From Spartobacteria bacterium (lineage in GTDB: Bacteria; Verrucomicrobiota; Kiritimatiellia; RZYC01), in assembly GCA_009929845.1 (NCBI GenBank), contig RZZM01000003.1, positions 1 through 49,988 of the forward strand: a stretch of DNA of 49,988 nt. Direction: 5' to 3'. The position numbers and the translations under genes are program-made. This document shows positions 9,801 through 15,868 of the stretch, in pieces (position 1 is the first letter of the stretch; each line of letters begins with the position of its first letter). The notes beneath the pieces are model-generated. The model was given only the letters and a program-made list of their open reading frames with translations. It was not told the origin of the DNA and made no database searches.

Positions 9801-12327
9801 CCGCCTGGGCCAGGTCGATACAGGGGCTGTGCACCGTGTTTGTTATCCACGATTCCGTAGCCTTGTAATAGCATCCAAGGAGACTCTTCAAATGATAGTC
9901 CCCATTCAGCTCATCGGCAAACAACGGGTCTTCGTTGATGCTGCGCACATCCTGTCCGCCGCCCTGCCAGTCACACATGGTGGCCTTGATGCCGCCCTGG
10001 CAGCCCACCCACGCCCCGTTGGTCGTATACAGGTCATTGTAATCACCACTGTATGCGCCCATCTGGACATTTACACAAAATTGGCCCGCCCCCGAGGCCA
10101 CTACAATGGAATTACGCAGGTCCAGCGCCCCCCCGGTAATCAATATCTGGTCATTTGAACTGCCAACCACCGTCGCATTGACCAGGTTGTTGTAGAGTGA
10201 ATTGCCCTGCATGAAAACACCGCGCCATCCGCTGTCGGCCACCAGGATATTGGTCAGGCTGTTGTAGACGGATCCCTTGATGGACAGTCCATCTTCGGTG
10301 CTGCTGATCGCGTGCAGGTTCTCAATGCTGTTGGTCGACGCGTTGTCCAGGAAAAGCGCGTTTTTGGACGGATCAACAACCCGGATGTTGCGCAGGCGGC
10401 AGTTGGCGGCCTTCTTCAACCATGCCCCGTAATTCCCACGCCGGAATTCCAGATCTTCAAGCGCGATGTAGGCTACGTCTTCCATGGAAAGATAGTAGGC
10501 GGATATCCCCCAGTCAATGACCGTCGCGCCGCCGCCCCGAAAGGTCACATGCCCGTCCGGCCCGCCGCCGTCATCCGTCAGTATCCGCACGGAACTGCCC
10601 CAGGTGTACGTCCCGTTGTCGATCAACACCAGATCGCCGTATTCCAGATCATAGGCGGACAACACCCCGCTGATGCTGTCCATCGGCAGGTTGGAACTGG
10701 CCCCCCAGTTGGTGGATGCGCCCGGCGCCGTGCAATACACATCGCCCATCGTGTCCGCGTTGTTGATGTAGAAGGTATAAGGCCGCAACTGAAAGGCCGT
10801 GTCGGAGGCATCCCAAAGCGAAGGCGTCGACTCCGAGACCACCCGCCAGCGCGCGTACGGACTGCCGTGCACCCGCGAAATATCCCAGGTATACACCCCG
10901 GGACTGGCAGGCAGGCCGTTGGTGATAAGCTCCCAGTCCCAGGCAATACCATCTTTCCCGTACTGCGCGTATTCCAACCGGAACGTTTCCCCAGCGTTTG
11001 TCAGGCTCGTTCGCCAGCGCAGGTCAACCGCCCCGCGCGCCTGACCTCCGTCATTGAGGCTTACCGCCAACACCCAGTCCGATGACAGGCTTTGCGATGC
11101 ATTGGTGGTATTCCCGTAGGCGCCCATGTTGACGCGATTGCCATTCGGCAGGGGTTCGAGCGAGAAATCCATGCCGGGCGGACCGGTGTCGATAGAGGGA
11201 CTGTGATTGGTCCACATCCCGCTTGCGCTCACCTGCAGGGCGCCGGTTGTGGCGGTCCGGAGCCGGTAATTGGTGGGCGCGACGAATACCGGATTGTGCG
11301 CGAGGCTGTGCACATCCTGGGTCACAAACCGGACCCAGTCATAGAGCGAAGGACGGTTGGTGTTGATTTGGCGGCCCAGGAGGGCCGTGCCAGGGGCATA
11401 GAGATTGTTGTAGTCGCCACAGTACTCACCGGCGGTCCAATAGATACAAAACGCGCCCGCGTTGGTGGCCGCCAAAATGGAATTGGTCAGCGACAACATC
11501 CCGCCGGCCAGTTCGACCTGGCTGTCCACATTGTACGCCAGCACACACGAGAGCACCGTCCCGGAGGTGTCTTCAAATTTCACGCCCGCATCATTGTTGC
11601 GCGTCACGGAGCTTTGGGCCAGCAGGACGGCCTTGGAATCCACAAACCGGCATCCGTAGCCGGACGCGCCGCTCACCGTCAGATTCGAAAATACGGCATT
11701 GGTAACGCCCTCCAGGTGCAACGCCGTATCCCCGCCCCGCAGCCAGGTATCCATCACACTGATGTCGGACGCGCCCTGCACCGAAAGCCCGTAGGTCAAC
11801 ACGCCCGAGGCGCCCACGTTTGAGATGACACACCCCGAGCTGTCCTCAATCAGAATGGCCGCCGTGCCCCCCGTGAAGACCAGATTGTTCAGGTGCACAT
11901 GATCGGCGCCCACCAAATGCAGCCCGTATTTGCTGCCCGATCCCGCCATGCTCCGCTGAAACGTCGAGCGCATCACCGGATTGGTGGTCCCGCGAATCTC
12001 GACAGGCAACCCCGTGGACCCGCTGTTGACCGCGGTGAAAAGCATATCATTCGTCATCAGGTAATGGCCGGTATCCACGTAAATAATGTCGCCCGCCACG
12101 ACCGTATAGTCCGCCATGATTCCCTGGATGCTGGCGCGCGGACAACAGGGATTGGTGCCCGTATACTGGTCATCCCCCGCCCGCTCCGTGTACACATCGC
12201 CGTCCGTTGACGCGTCATTGATGTAGTATTCCTTTGCCTGCGCGCATACCGCCGCCATGGATACAACGACAGACAACACAAGGGTTAACACTGTTTTCCG
12301 ACTTTGGGGCAGGTTATTCTTTTTCAT
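868..12327 (-). CDS. Giant secreted eight-module parallel beta-helix protein
   Basis: 3819 aa. Residues 1-31 are a Sec signal peptide (cleavage likely AQA|KE). Eight diverged modules follow, starting near residues 34, 518, 967, 1412, 1876, 2336, 2832 and 3314. Each has the same order: a [YF]YVND..T..D.YC start; a DL..GD.VYVDTG.Y strand; a right-handed beta-helix run rich in Asn/Gly/Ser turns; GDYNDLY; DWQ..TQDV; P.FVD...DFHLRS; HSPCIDAG; NGG..NLGAYGNT..AS; and NDGG..RG...LRW leading into an Ig/FN3-like domain. From about residue 3680 there are two calcium-type motifs (DTDGDGLSD, DTDGDGMDD) and then a terminal module ending FFRFLVEME. Start is ATG 12327 with a weak GGAA-type ribosome site. It is probably a surface or outer-membrane-associated adhesin or polysaccharide-binding protein. 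No lyase catalytic site is identifiable by eye, so activity is open. No PEP-CTERM-like tail is present. Confidence 0.85.
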   Translation of the reverse strand: MKKNNLPQSRKTVLTLVLSVVVSMAAVCAQAKEYYINDASTDGDVYTERAGDDQYTGTNPCCPRASIQGIMADYTVVAGDIIYVDTGHYLMTNDMLFTAVNSGSTGLPVEIRGTTNPVMRSTFQRSMAGSGSKYGLHLVGADHVHLNNLVFTGGTAAILIEDSSGCVISNVGASGVLTYGLSVQGASDISVMDTWLRGGDTALHLEGVTNAVFSNLTVSGASGYGCRFVDSKAVLLAQSSVTRNNDAGVKFEDTSGTVLSCVLAYNVDSQVELAGGMLSLTNSILAATNAGAFCIYWTAGEYCGDYNNLYAPGTALLGRQINTNRPSLYDWVRFVTQDVHSLAHNPVFVAPTNYRLRTATTGALQVSASGMWTNHSPSIDTGPPGMDFSLEPLPNGNRVNMGAYGNTTNASQSLSSDWVLAVSLNDGGQARGAVDLRWRTSLTNAGETFRLEYAQYGKDGIAWDWELITNGLPASPGVYTWDISRVHGSPYARWRVVSESTPSLWDASDTAFQLRPYTFYINNADTMGDVYCTAPGASTNWGASSNLPMDSISGVLSAYDLEYGDLVLIDNGTYTWGSSVRILTDDGGGPDGHVTFRGGGATVIDWGISAYYLSMEDVAYIALEDLEFRRGNYGAWLKKAANCRLRNIRVVDPSKNALFLDNASTNSIENLHAISSTEDGLSIKGSVYNSLTNILVADSGWRGVFMQGNSLYNNLVNATVVGSSNDQILITGGALDLRNSIVVASGAGQFCVNVQMGAYSGDYNDLYTTNGAWVGCQGGIKATMCDWQGGGQDVRSINEDPLFADELNGDYHLKSLLGCYYKATESWITNTVHSPCIDLAQADMVYTNEPAPNGGRRNLGAYGNTGQASKGRTDPWLMTLSCGDGGIVRGATVLRWTMGNVNSNDTATVRYSIDGGVTWELVGTAVAGVESIAWNPGSLTSASCLWQVVVGTVSNQTDQPFAVNPTAYYINDDSLSNDVYCVRTGDNRYLGLRPDEPMASLEILLQVHDLQPGNVVYVDTGTYVTPSNIVISAADGGSQVGGYVTIQGSTNPPAMGTLFVNTRASGYGLHLSGGAWTELSDIVFTGSAYGVYIEDSTNCWLRRLTIRAANEAGVMFDGSRDCQLTHSVIWSNRNGVRITGGTGNNGISFCTIAYNTDDQVNFASGYLELFNSILVAQGAGSYCIYESAGLYSYAGDYNDLYTEGGAYVGYANAQNRPTLSDWYIASGGQDGSSLAHEPLFADPAAGNFHLMSTVGRYDEYADTWVQDMQHSPCIDTADPWADIYNIEPEPNGGVANIGAYGQSAQASKSTNIWITAITYNDGGTARGEVTLRWATVTNMPGTVQLIYLPGNGDEIIITNGVPATNGICQWDTALTVAGFQGSPIAQWRVRSESNPNIYDTIDHTFELRPFTLFVNDGYTINDRYCNRPGRPFNSGVFSNVPLNSLVRVLDEYDLEYDDTVYVDTGFYASLATVHFTAADAGSTNGLLYIQGSTNGVGARFVADPSPLSTVKAHVHIDVADYIQLSDLKFEGSAHGIHIESAENILLDGITVERTTNVGILVENSTSNQFFGIRIQETTTNGLALISSSGNTVSNSIFWANEGAGAYISGNNNYFENCVFAANQSNQIILADGSISLYYNIIVSALPYTYGLYLKNGIYQGNYNNWFHTNGAYVAWHQGSKACLSDWQSASGGWDWSSQANEPFFVDEVLGDFHLRSRAVEGTYVSATHTWVMFPEHSPCIDACDPFASATNEPSPNGDRRNLGAYGNTAEASKSLTNSWVSVLSYNDGGVARHTADLYWLAYAAGSGEYIDLHYSLDAGATWTLLTSTLIDYGYFSYEWDISGLTNYPDVKWKVTLQSDTNVTDESDACFAINPMRYYVNDASTNGDIYCSVAGDALFDGLNTNRPAPDVAMLLDIHDIEPGGTVFIDTGVYAHDVDVIVTSNDMGSAQAPVRFKGSANHAFGGSLFIPGTGVEGAFIIDEAEYVEVHELCFSGTEYGVYAADAVGCVLSNLTVRNTAREGIYVNGMDGVKLCRLDVMGSGNDGLYADGDGMLVSRCASWRNTKSGFTIKGISNTVEHCVATGNTNSQFVLASGSANFRCNIAVNTSTNGYAIRHDGNAYVGDYNDFYTATNCLLASKGGKAQPYLCDWQRVTTQDVYSLSHRPWFVDEALGDFHLRSSTASGTVVGVDGLRTNFAEHSPCIDAGPVFGAVTNEPTPHGGYINLGLYGNTAEASLSDTNDWLLAISFNDGGTARGTNVPLRWRSGMQVPSTPLQIDFSRDNGANWEVIATNLPASDELYAWDTTLCLGSPFARWRVSAGSATDVVDRSFYVRPLLLYVNDDATAGDIYCANVGLESATGTSSNDPLPSLQEVVDRYDLDYGDTVYIDTGFYVVTNGWVLSAEDSGSSSGMVRIVGSTNTAAGGTQIYDPQTNINSRGLMLNASAYVQASWLAFTGAWHGVELSGASDCALENIIIRNALSAGLLIDEGDSNALAQVVIERCAGNGLQIASADDTALRDIQVSACGSNALFADRADGLTVYRSRFLASAHHGLASYGTDGLALSNCVVARNQGHGLHADGGDVTLINCSLVSNEQYGVFADSASLAMRYSIVTASGGGNYCMYLTEDYAGNYNNLYPAHGALAGFYTYPRIALADWQSATTQDVLSLTHEPLFVDPLNDDYHLQSISGHYTPTGWVANVEHSSCIDAGAPFSFGMTNEPDPNGGRINLGAYGNTVEASLSSTNGRVVALSQNDGGVYRNPLTLRWLADSAVTTVDLEYSTNGVDWITIAVGVNAGVGTNTWVITNSCIDMLWRVVASTWTDVVDRVFTVNPEAFYVNDTNTVGDVFCTAPGHVTNRGIRASAPALRLQDLLDLNDLEERDTVYVDSGYYNPTSTIIFSAQDSGGTGGYVTVCGNTNPAPMTFFQWPANKDGLRLDDARDVAIVNMVMSNGDYAINMEDTTRCLVSNVTIAGAAKAAVYMKGVSNAVDSCRLFNGKVGVYTEGNHARILRSVIWSNAGSGIYIKNSDNVRCENNVLWRNADPGLYVDGGSNWIENCTLVDNRGAQVSLDGDSAWLYNNIIATADTNGYCINHSIDQYVGDYNDLYTGRGGAVGLLKDDVLFLADWQRATTQDIYSLNRDPLFVDRDAGDLHLRSITESGTWVNVLGARTNFSEHSPCIDAGPVFTLATNEPDPNGGRINLGAYGQTEWASLSRTNPWLLVLSLNDGGIYEMPTNMALRWNYGNMSAGTPVDLWITRDDGNTWLSAASNITVGAQFVDWSATNLAGSPLCHWLITTGSVSDAIADTNVAPFSLHPFMCFVNDTQTLNDVYCLAPGSLTNNGVSAETPQGSLQALLDRYDFGGGDQVFVDTGEYLLTNNVRFVADDSGAPGYPLFVIGSTNGSRFTRNASSNDCYGFEFDEVANLCLDGIEFVGGYSALHFTDVESCILSNLLVGQCANVGIHFGTSDSNRLAHVTVRECGAGVYINGHDNAIDHSLVFLNLLYGVRTDGAGSNRIQSCTIAYNGNGVIEGNYQIGFLSPGSVHNSIVIAEIVPGHTGREHVYCFASNTVNYYHGDYNDLYAFPNAGGIAPEYPSLTNWVSVTNQDVHSISENPWFVDAVNGDFHLQSSAPTGAWQNASSSWVSFPTNSPCIDTGYIQSDSNLEPMPNGGMINIGAYGNTEWASRSVDTDGDGLSDTFEAYARGFRWGLDPYAYKPFGSDPNLADTDGDGMDDYREYISGTDPTDTNQCFAVTQLYPTVDDHVILSWASAYERIYAIQWTTNLMLPYTYLATNLVATPPVNTYVVTNNLPVRSTFFRFLVEME
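1250..12235 (-). repeat. Eight diverged coding modules of about 1.33-1.49 kb
   Basis: Module starts, taken from the YVND/YIND codons, lie near 12228, 10775, 9425, 8092, 6698, 5320, 3830 and 2385, giving periods of roughly 1330-1490 bp. Conserved blocks recur in the same order but the DNA has diverged strongly. This points to old internal duplications maintained by selection rather than recent tandem amplification. Confidence 0.8.
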
Positions 12328-12784
12328 GTTCCATCATTTCCAGTGCGCCAATGCGCCACATACGCACATCCCGCGCGGGAAAAACTTTCCTCGCGCCGTC
12401 CGTCCATAATTTCCGGTTTGCGCCCGCAAGGCTATCATGCGCGGTCACAATATAACACAACTCTTTACCGCCTATACAGATACCCATTCGGGCCCGTTTT
12501 ATTAATGCCGCCGGGGGAACTATTAAACGCCCTGGCCACATTGCTGTCGTCCTGTCTTATAGGCATGTAAAGCAGGCCCCATGCCGAAATCGCCATGAAG
12601 GATACCGCGCTGCTGTTTCACATCCCGGGCAAACAACTGAATTATTTTGACCTCTTTCGATTGAAATTCGACTCGCGCGGCCCGTGCTTATCGGGGGTTA
12701 AAACCCAGCTCCTTACGGAGCTAATGTTTGACTGAGAGCGTCAAAGAAATTTCAAATATCTTTGGCCAGAAGCCCATTTTTCGC
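12328..12784. other. Intergenic region upstream of the giant gene
   Basis: 457 bases without a credible gene. The 75-aa ORF at 12314-12541 overlaps the giant gene's start and has no recognisable motif. The region holds the putative terminator of the DUF456 gene (12700-12722) and a second small inverted repeat, tttgac/gtcaaa, around 12726-12745. An AT-rich segment near 12447-12475 (minus strand ttgtgttatattgtg) might contain the promoter of the giant gene, but no well-spaced -35/-10 pair can be assigned. Confidence 0.5.
12700..12722 (-). terminator. Putative intrinsic terminator of the CsgG-like/DUF456 operon
   Basis: On the minus strand, AGCTCC-GTAA-GGAGCT forms a 6-bp stem with a 4-nt loop. 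It is followed by GGG and then TTTT. It lies about 60 nt beyond the DUF456 stop codon. The stem is short and the T-run is interrupted by GGG, so strength is uncertain. Confidence 0.45.
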
Positions 12785-13321
12785 TCATTTCATCCATGCC
12801 CCGATGGCCAGGTAGACAATCATGCCGAGGGTGGCGCCCAGTTTGAAGAGGATGACAAGGATGCGTGCCATGACGGCACCCCACGCAATGGAGGCGGCCT
12901 GCCCATCATGCCGGAGGCGATTGCGCTCGACGAGGAAGGCGGCCGCGAAGCTGCCTGCCATCATGCCGATCAGGCTGCCGAGTAGCAGCACCGGTATAAG
13001 AAATCCGCCGATCACCATCCCGGCCAGTCCGCCAACCAGGGCCGCCAGGCCGGCCCTATTGGAACCACCGCGTTTCTTGACCCCCCACGCGCCGGCCAGG
13101 GTTTCAAATACCTCCGCGGCGGCGGAAATCAGCAGGAAGAGCGCAACCATCCACCAGCCAGGAAAGCCGGTCCGGCTGATCAGGGTTAAAAGCGCCGCCG
13201 CGCCCGCCACTACCCAGGTTCCGGAAAAAGACACCGCCGACAACCCGACGCCCGTCAGGCAGAGAATCCAAACCAACGCAACCCCTGCCCACAGAGCTGC
13301 CTGATGAAAAAAAGCGGACAA
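12785..13321 (-). CDS. DUF456 family small membrane protein
   Basis: 178 aa, very hydrophobic, with about four to five membrane segments separated by Gly-rich turns. The pattern of a long N-terminal hydrophobic pair, a central GAWGVKKRGGSNRAG basic/Gly loop, then GG..G...G.L..P.LG small-residue helices and a final amphipathic hydrophobic stretch fits the DUF456 (PF04306) family, whose function is unknown. The start is a TTG (13321) preceded by AGGT. No in-frame ATG exists before the first helix, and the stop of the upstream CsgG-like gene is only 6 nt away, so the two are very probably co-transcribed and perhaps translationally coupled. Confidence 0.75.
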   Translation of the reverse strand: MSAFFHQAALWAGVALVWILCLTGVGLSAVSFSGTWVVAGAAALLTLISRTGFPGWWMVALFLLISAAAEVFETLAGAWGVKKRGGSNRAGLAALVGGLAGMVIGGFLIPVLLLGSLIGMMAGSFAAAFLVERNRLRHDGQAASIAWGAVMARILVILFKLGATLGMIVYLAIGAWMK

Positions 13322-13327
13322 TGCAAC

Positions 13328-14299
13328 CTATTCGGACTGTGTTTCGACTACCAGCGCAGGTTCAATGCCCGAATACACATTCAGGCGCATCTTCTGAAGG
13401 ATGTCATTGAGCTGTTCCGCATTGAGCTGGGTGGAAAGCATGGGCACCGTAATCTTTGTGTCCTGTTCGAGGAGAATGCGTTTGGTAACGTCCTGATACC
13501 CCGGCTTGCCGACAGCCAGGACGTGATCGCCCTTGTAGACATCCAGCCCTTCAATCGGCGAGGACCCCACCAGGATACCGTCGATCTCAATCAGGGCGGG
13601 ATCGGCGTCGGTGGAAATGCTCAGTTTGACGGTAGGACGGCCTTTCTGCTGCTCAAGACGCTTCGCCAGCGCAGTTTCGAGTTCGGGTACGGCCTTGCGG
13701 ATGGCCAGGTCCAACAGATTCAGGACATCATCTTCGCCCAGGATGGTTGACATAGCTTCCGTCTGCCGGAATTTATCACTCGCGGAACCGTCCGCCACAG
13801 CGACCACCCCGCCGTCGACCGCATCCAACGCCTGGATCATGACGCGTACCGTGACCTTGGAAAAGTCTGCCTGGTAGCCTCCCTGATTGACCATTTGTTT
13901 TCCCGTGGAAAAACTGACCAGCGCCCCGCGCAGCACAACATCCGCGCGCAAGGCCTGCGCGGCCTGGATAAACGAAGGCTTCGTGGGGGTATCGCGGCTC
14001 TGGTCCCGCAAGAAATTATGCTTGTCCGGATCTGCGCCGTCGCGGTACTGGAGGGCCTCGATCTGCTGGATAAAATCACGCCGGTCGATCAGGGCAATAT
14101 TTTCATCGCCGAGCAAATCCTTCTGAAGGAAATAGACGCCCTTGCCGGCCAACGATTCCGGAGAGATCAGGCCACCGAGCTTGGCGTCCGACCCCATACC
14201 CGTATCATCTTCAAAATCCAGGATTGCCACACGCATTGGCGCCGCATTTACCGTTGCGCCCATCATTGCCACTGCCAGCCATATGATCACTTTTTTCAT
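13328..14299 (-). CDS. CsgG-like secreted protein with C-terminal PEGA domain
   Basis: 323 aa from ATG 14299, chosen because a perfect AGGAGG sits 6 nt upstream and the protein then begins with a clean signal peptide (MKKVIIWLAVAMMGATVNA|AP). The ORF-track extension upstream looks untranslated. Residues about 20-215 resemble the CsgG/HfaB nucleotide-fold-like family: RVAILDFED start, 'ALIDRRDF..QIEAL', 'AQALRADVVLRGAL'. Residues about 223-287 are a PEGA-type carbohydrate/surface-associated domain (LSISTDADPALIEIDG..VGSSP.....GDHVLAVGKPGYQ). A 36-residue helical tail follows. No lipobox is present, unlike Escherichia coli CsgG, so a CsgG-type lipoprotein pore is not assured. It is probably a periplasmic or envelope protein. 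DUF456 follows at 6 nt. Confidence 0.65.
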   Translation of the reverse strand: MKKVIIWLAVAMMGATVNAAPMRVAILDFEDDTGMGSDAKLGGLISPESLAGKGVYFLQKDLLGDENIALIDRRDFIQQIEALQYRDGADPDKHNFLRDQSRDTPTKPSFIQAAQALRADVVLRGALVSFSTGKQMVNQGGYQADFSKVTVRVMIQALDAVDGGVVAVADGSASDKFRQTEAMSTILGEDDVLNLLDLAIRKAVPELETALAKRLEQQKGRPTVKLSISTDADPALIEIDGILVGSSPIEGLDVYKGDHVLAVGKPGYQDVTKRILLEQDTKITVPMLSTQLNAEQLNDILQKMRLNVYSGIEPALVVETQSE

Positions 14300-14305
14300 G
14301 ACCTT

Positions 14306-14311
14306 CCTCCT
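14306..14311 (-). promoter_or_regulatory. Ribosome binding site deciding the CsgG-like start
   Basis: Minus strand AGGAGG, 6 nt before ATG 14299. It decides in favour of the signal-peptide start over the 57-codon longer ORF. Confidence 0.85.
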
Positions 14312-14350
14312 CATTGTTAGGTTTTCACTCAATTCTGACTGCACTTTACC

Positions 14351-14369
14351 ACCTGAACCCATTTCAGGT
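14351..14369. promoter_or_regulatory. Operator-like palindrome upstream of the CsgG-like gene
   Basis: ACCTGAA-N5-TTCAGGT is a perfect 7+7 inverted repeat, centred about 60 bp upstream of the CsgG-like start codon. Its symmetry and position fit an operator for a dimeric regulator. It could instead form an RNA hairpin in the leader. No matching -35/-10 pair is obvious. Confidence 0.4.
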
Positions 14370-14495
14370 ACACAAGATTTGACGGATAAAAGCAGAAGAT
14401 ATTCATCGGCAACGGAGGGTATAGCTATCCAAAGGATCAGGCCTGCAGCATTGCCGTCGAACCCGTGCAAAGCGTAGACTGGTGTGGTTCAGGCG

Positions 14496-15767
14496 CTATA
14501 AGGACTGGGCGAGATGCTGTTGGAACGTGGATATCTCTTCGGGGGTCATATCGCGCCAGCGGTTGGTGCGCACGCGGAAGGCGATGGAATCCGGCTTCAG
14601 GATGAAGCTGGTGACATGTTTGCCGTCGAGGGAGAAGACATGCGCACGGCCATGGTCCCCGCAGGCGATCCAGGCGTCGCTTTTGATATCAAAAAACAGT
14701 TGCTGGGGCGTGGCGCACCGGGCGTCTTCCAGGGCCTTGTGGGTGGGCCGTTCCTTCCGGCGTTCCTCGCTGTGCTGCGTCCGGCGGCGGGCCTGCCGGT
14801 CAGTCCGCTCAAGTGAAACAACCAACTGGCGCATGACGGCAGGGATACGTTTCAGTGCCCGGGAGGCGTCTATCAGGCGTCCCTCATGGCGAAGATGGTT
14901 CACCTTCTTTTCCAGGTTCATCAGTTCATGGCGCACCAACTGGCAGGCGCGGCCGATGCCCGGCTCCCATCCGTCGGCAAAGAGTTCCTGGAGTCGCTCC
15001 CAGGGGAGGTACGAAAGCACATTCAGGTGCAGCTTCACATGGCGGGCGGGGTCGCGCGACTCAACCACCTGGAAGGTCAGCGCCAACCGGCGCTCCTGTT
15101 GCGGATGCTGCGCGTCCGCGGGCAGCATAAAATAACCCGCCACCACCTGCGCAAGCACCGCGTAGGTTTTGGAGGACTTCCCGAACGTACTCAACTGCTC
15201 GGTGGTCAGTTCCTTGCCGTACTGCAACGCGGCCAGCACCCGCGGCGGTTTGGCGTAGAGATCGCTGATGCGCTCATCGCCCGCGTCCAGGAACATCTGG
15301 CTCAGGTCCTGCCATTGCGGTACGCCCATGGAATTGAAGCCCTTGAACACGGACAATGCGGAGGGCGGCACGGAGGCCGCGGAGCCGGCCTGCTCGGTAT
15401 AGAAATCATATACATGTCCGGGGGTGTAGAGATTGCATTCCGCCTCCGCGTCTTCCAACGCCGCGCCGATCTGGTCGCGCATCGAAGGTGATACATCCAG
15501 TTGCCACTCCTCCGACGCCCGCAACGTCATGTGAAGCGCAAGCGGAATCTGTTTTTCGCGGGCGGGTGCCTTGCCGAATTTTTCCAGATACAGGTCACGC
15601 ATCAAAGTGCGCAACGCATCCACCACCGCCTGCTCCCGCCGCTCCGCGCGCGAACGCTTCGGCACTACGGGAACTATACCCTCCGGTTCCGGCGACGACA
15701 CCCCTGTCGCAATGGCGCCCTCGTCAGGACCGGCATTTTCCTCAACCTGCATGTCAATAGTATCCAT
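14496..15767 (-). CDS. Uncharacterised protein, possibly third gene of the SOS cassette
   Basis: 423 aa from ATG 15767; an upstream TTG at 15806 would give 436 aa and has a GGGAAGA-like site further away, so the start is open. I do not recognise the family. Residues 1-35 are acidic and disordered. A basic patch (PKRSRAERREQ) leads into a mostly helical body with no signal peptide or membrane span. Near residues 285-345 it is very rich in Arg/Lys and Glu with heptad-like spacing, suggesting a coiled coil. The C-terminal 75 or so residues (FFDIKSDAWIACGDHGRAHVFSLDGKHVTSFIL) look beta-rich. It lies 101 nt downstream of the polymerase on the same strand and could be co-transcribed. Probably cytoplasmic; the basic patches would suit nucleic acid binding, but that is speculation. 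Confidence 0.6.
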   Translation of the reverse strand: MDTIDMQVEENAGPDEGAIATGVSSPEPEGIVPVVPKRSRAERREQAVVDALRTLMRDLYLEKFGKAPAREKQIPLALHMTLRASEEWQLDVSPSMRDQIGAALEDAEAECNLYTPGHVYDFYTEQAGSAASVPPSALSVFKGFNSMGVPQWQDLSQMFLDAGDERISDLYAKPPRVLAALQYGKELTTEQLSTFGKSSKTYAVLAQVVAGYFMLPADAQHPQQERRLALTFQVVESRDPARHVKLHLNVLSYLPWERLQELFADGWEPGIGRACQLVRHELMNLEKKVNHLRHEGRLIDASRALKRIPAVMRQLVVSLERTDRQARRRTQHSEERRKERPTHKALEDARCATPQQLFFDIKSDAWIACGDHGRAHVFSLDGKHVTSFILKPDSIAFRVRTNRWRDMTPEEISTFQQHLAQSL

Positions 15768-15868
15768 AACAGTGGCGTTTTTAGTACAACCGCCGCATAT
15801 ATGCAATGCCTATTATCTTCCCGACCGCCATTGCTTTGCGCCAAGGCGCCGACGTCACGGGCGGCCGG

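Noticed and set aside
12314-12541. 75-aa minus-strand ORF upstream of the giant gene
   Set aside because: Overlaps the giant gene's start, no motif, no ribosome site; treated as non-coding leader.
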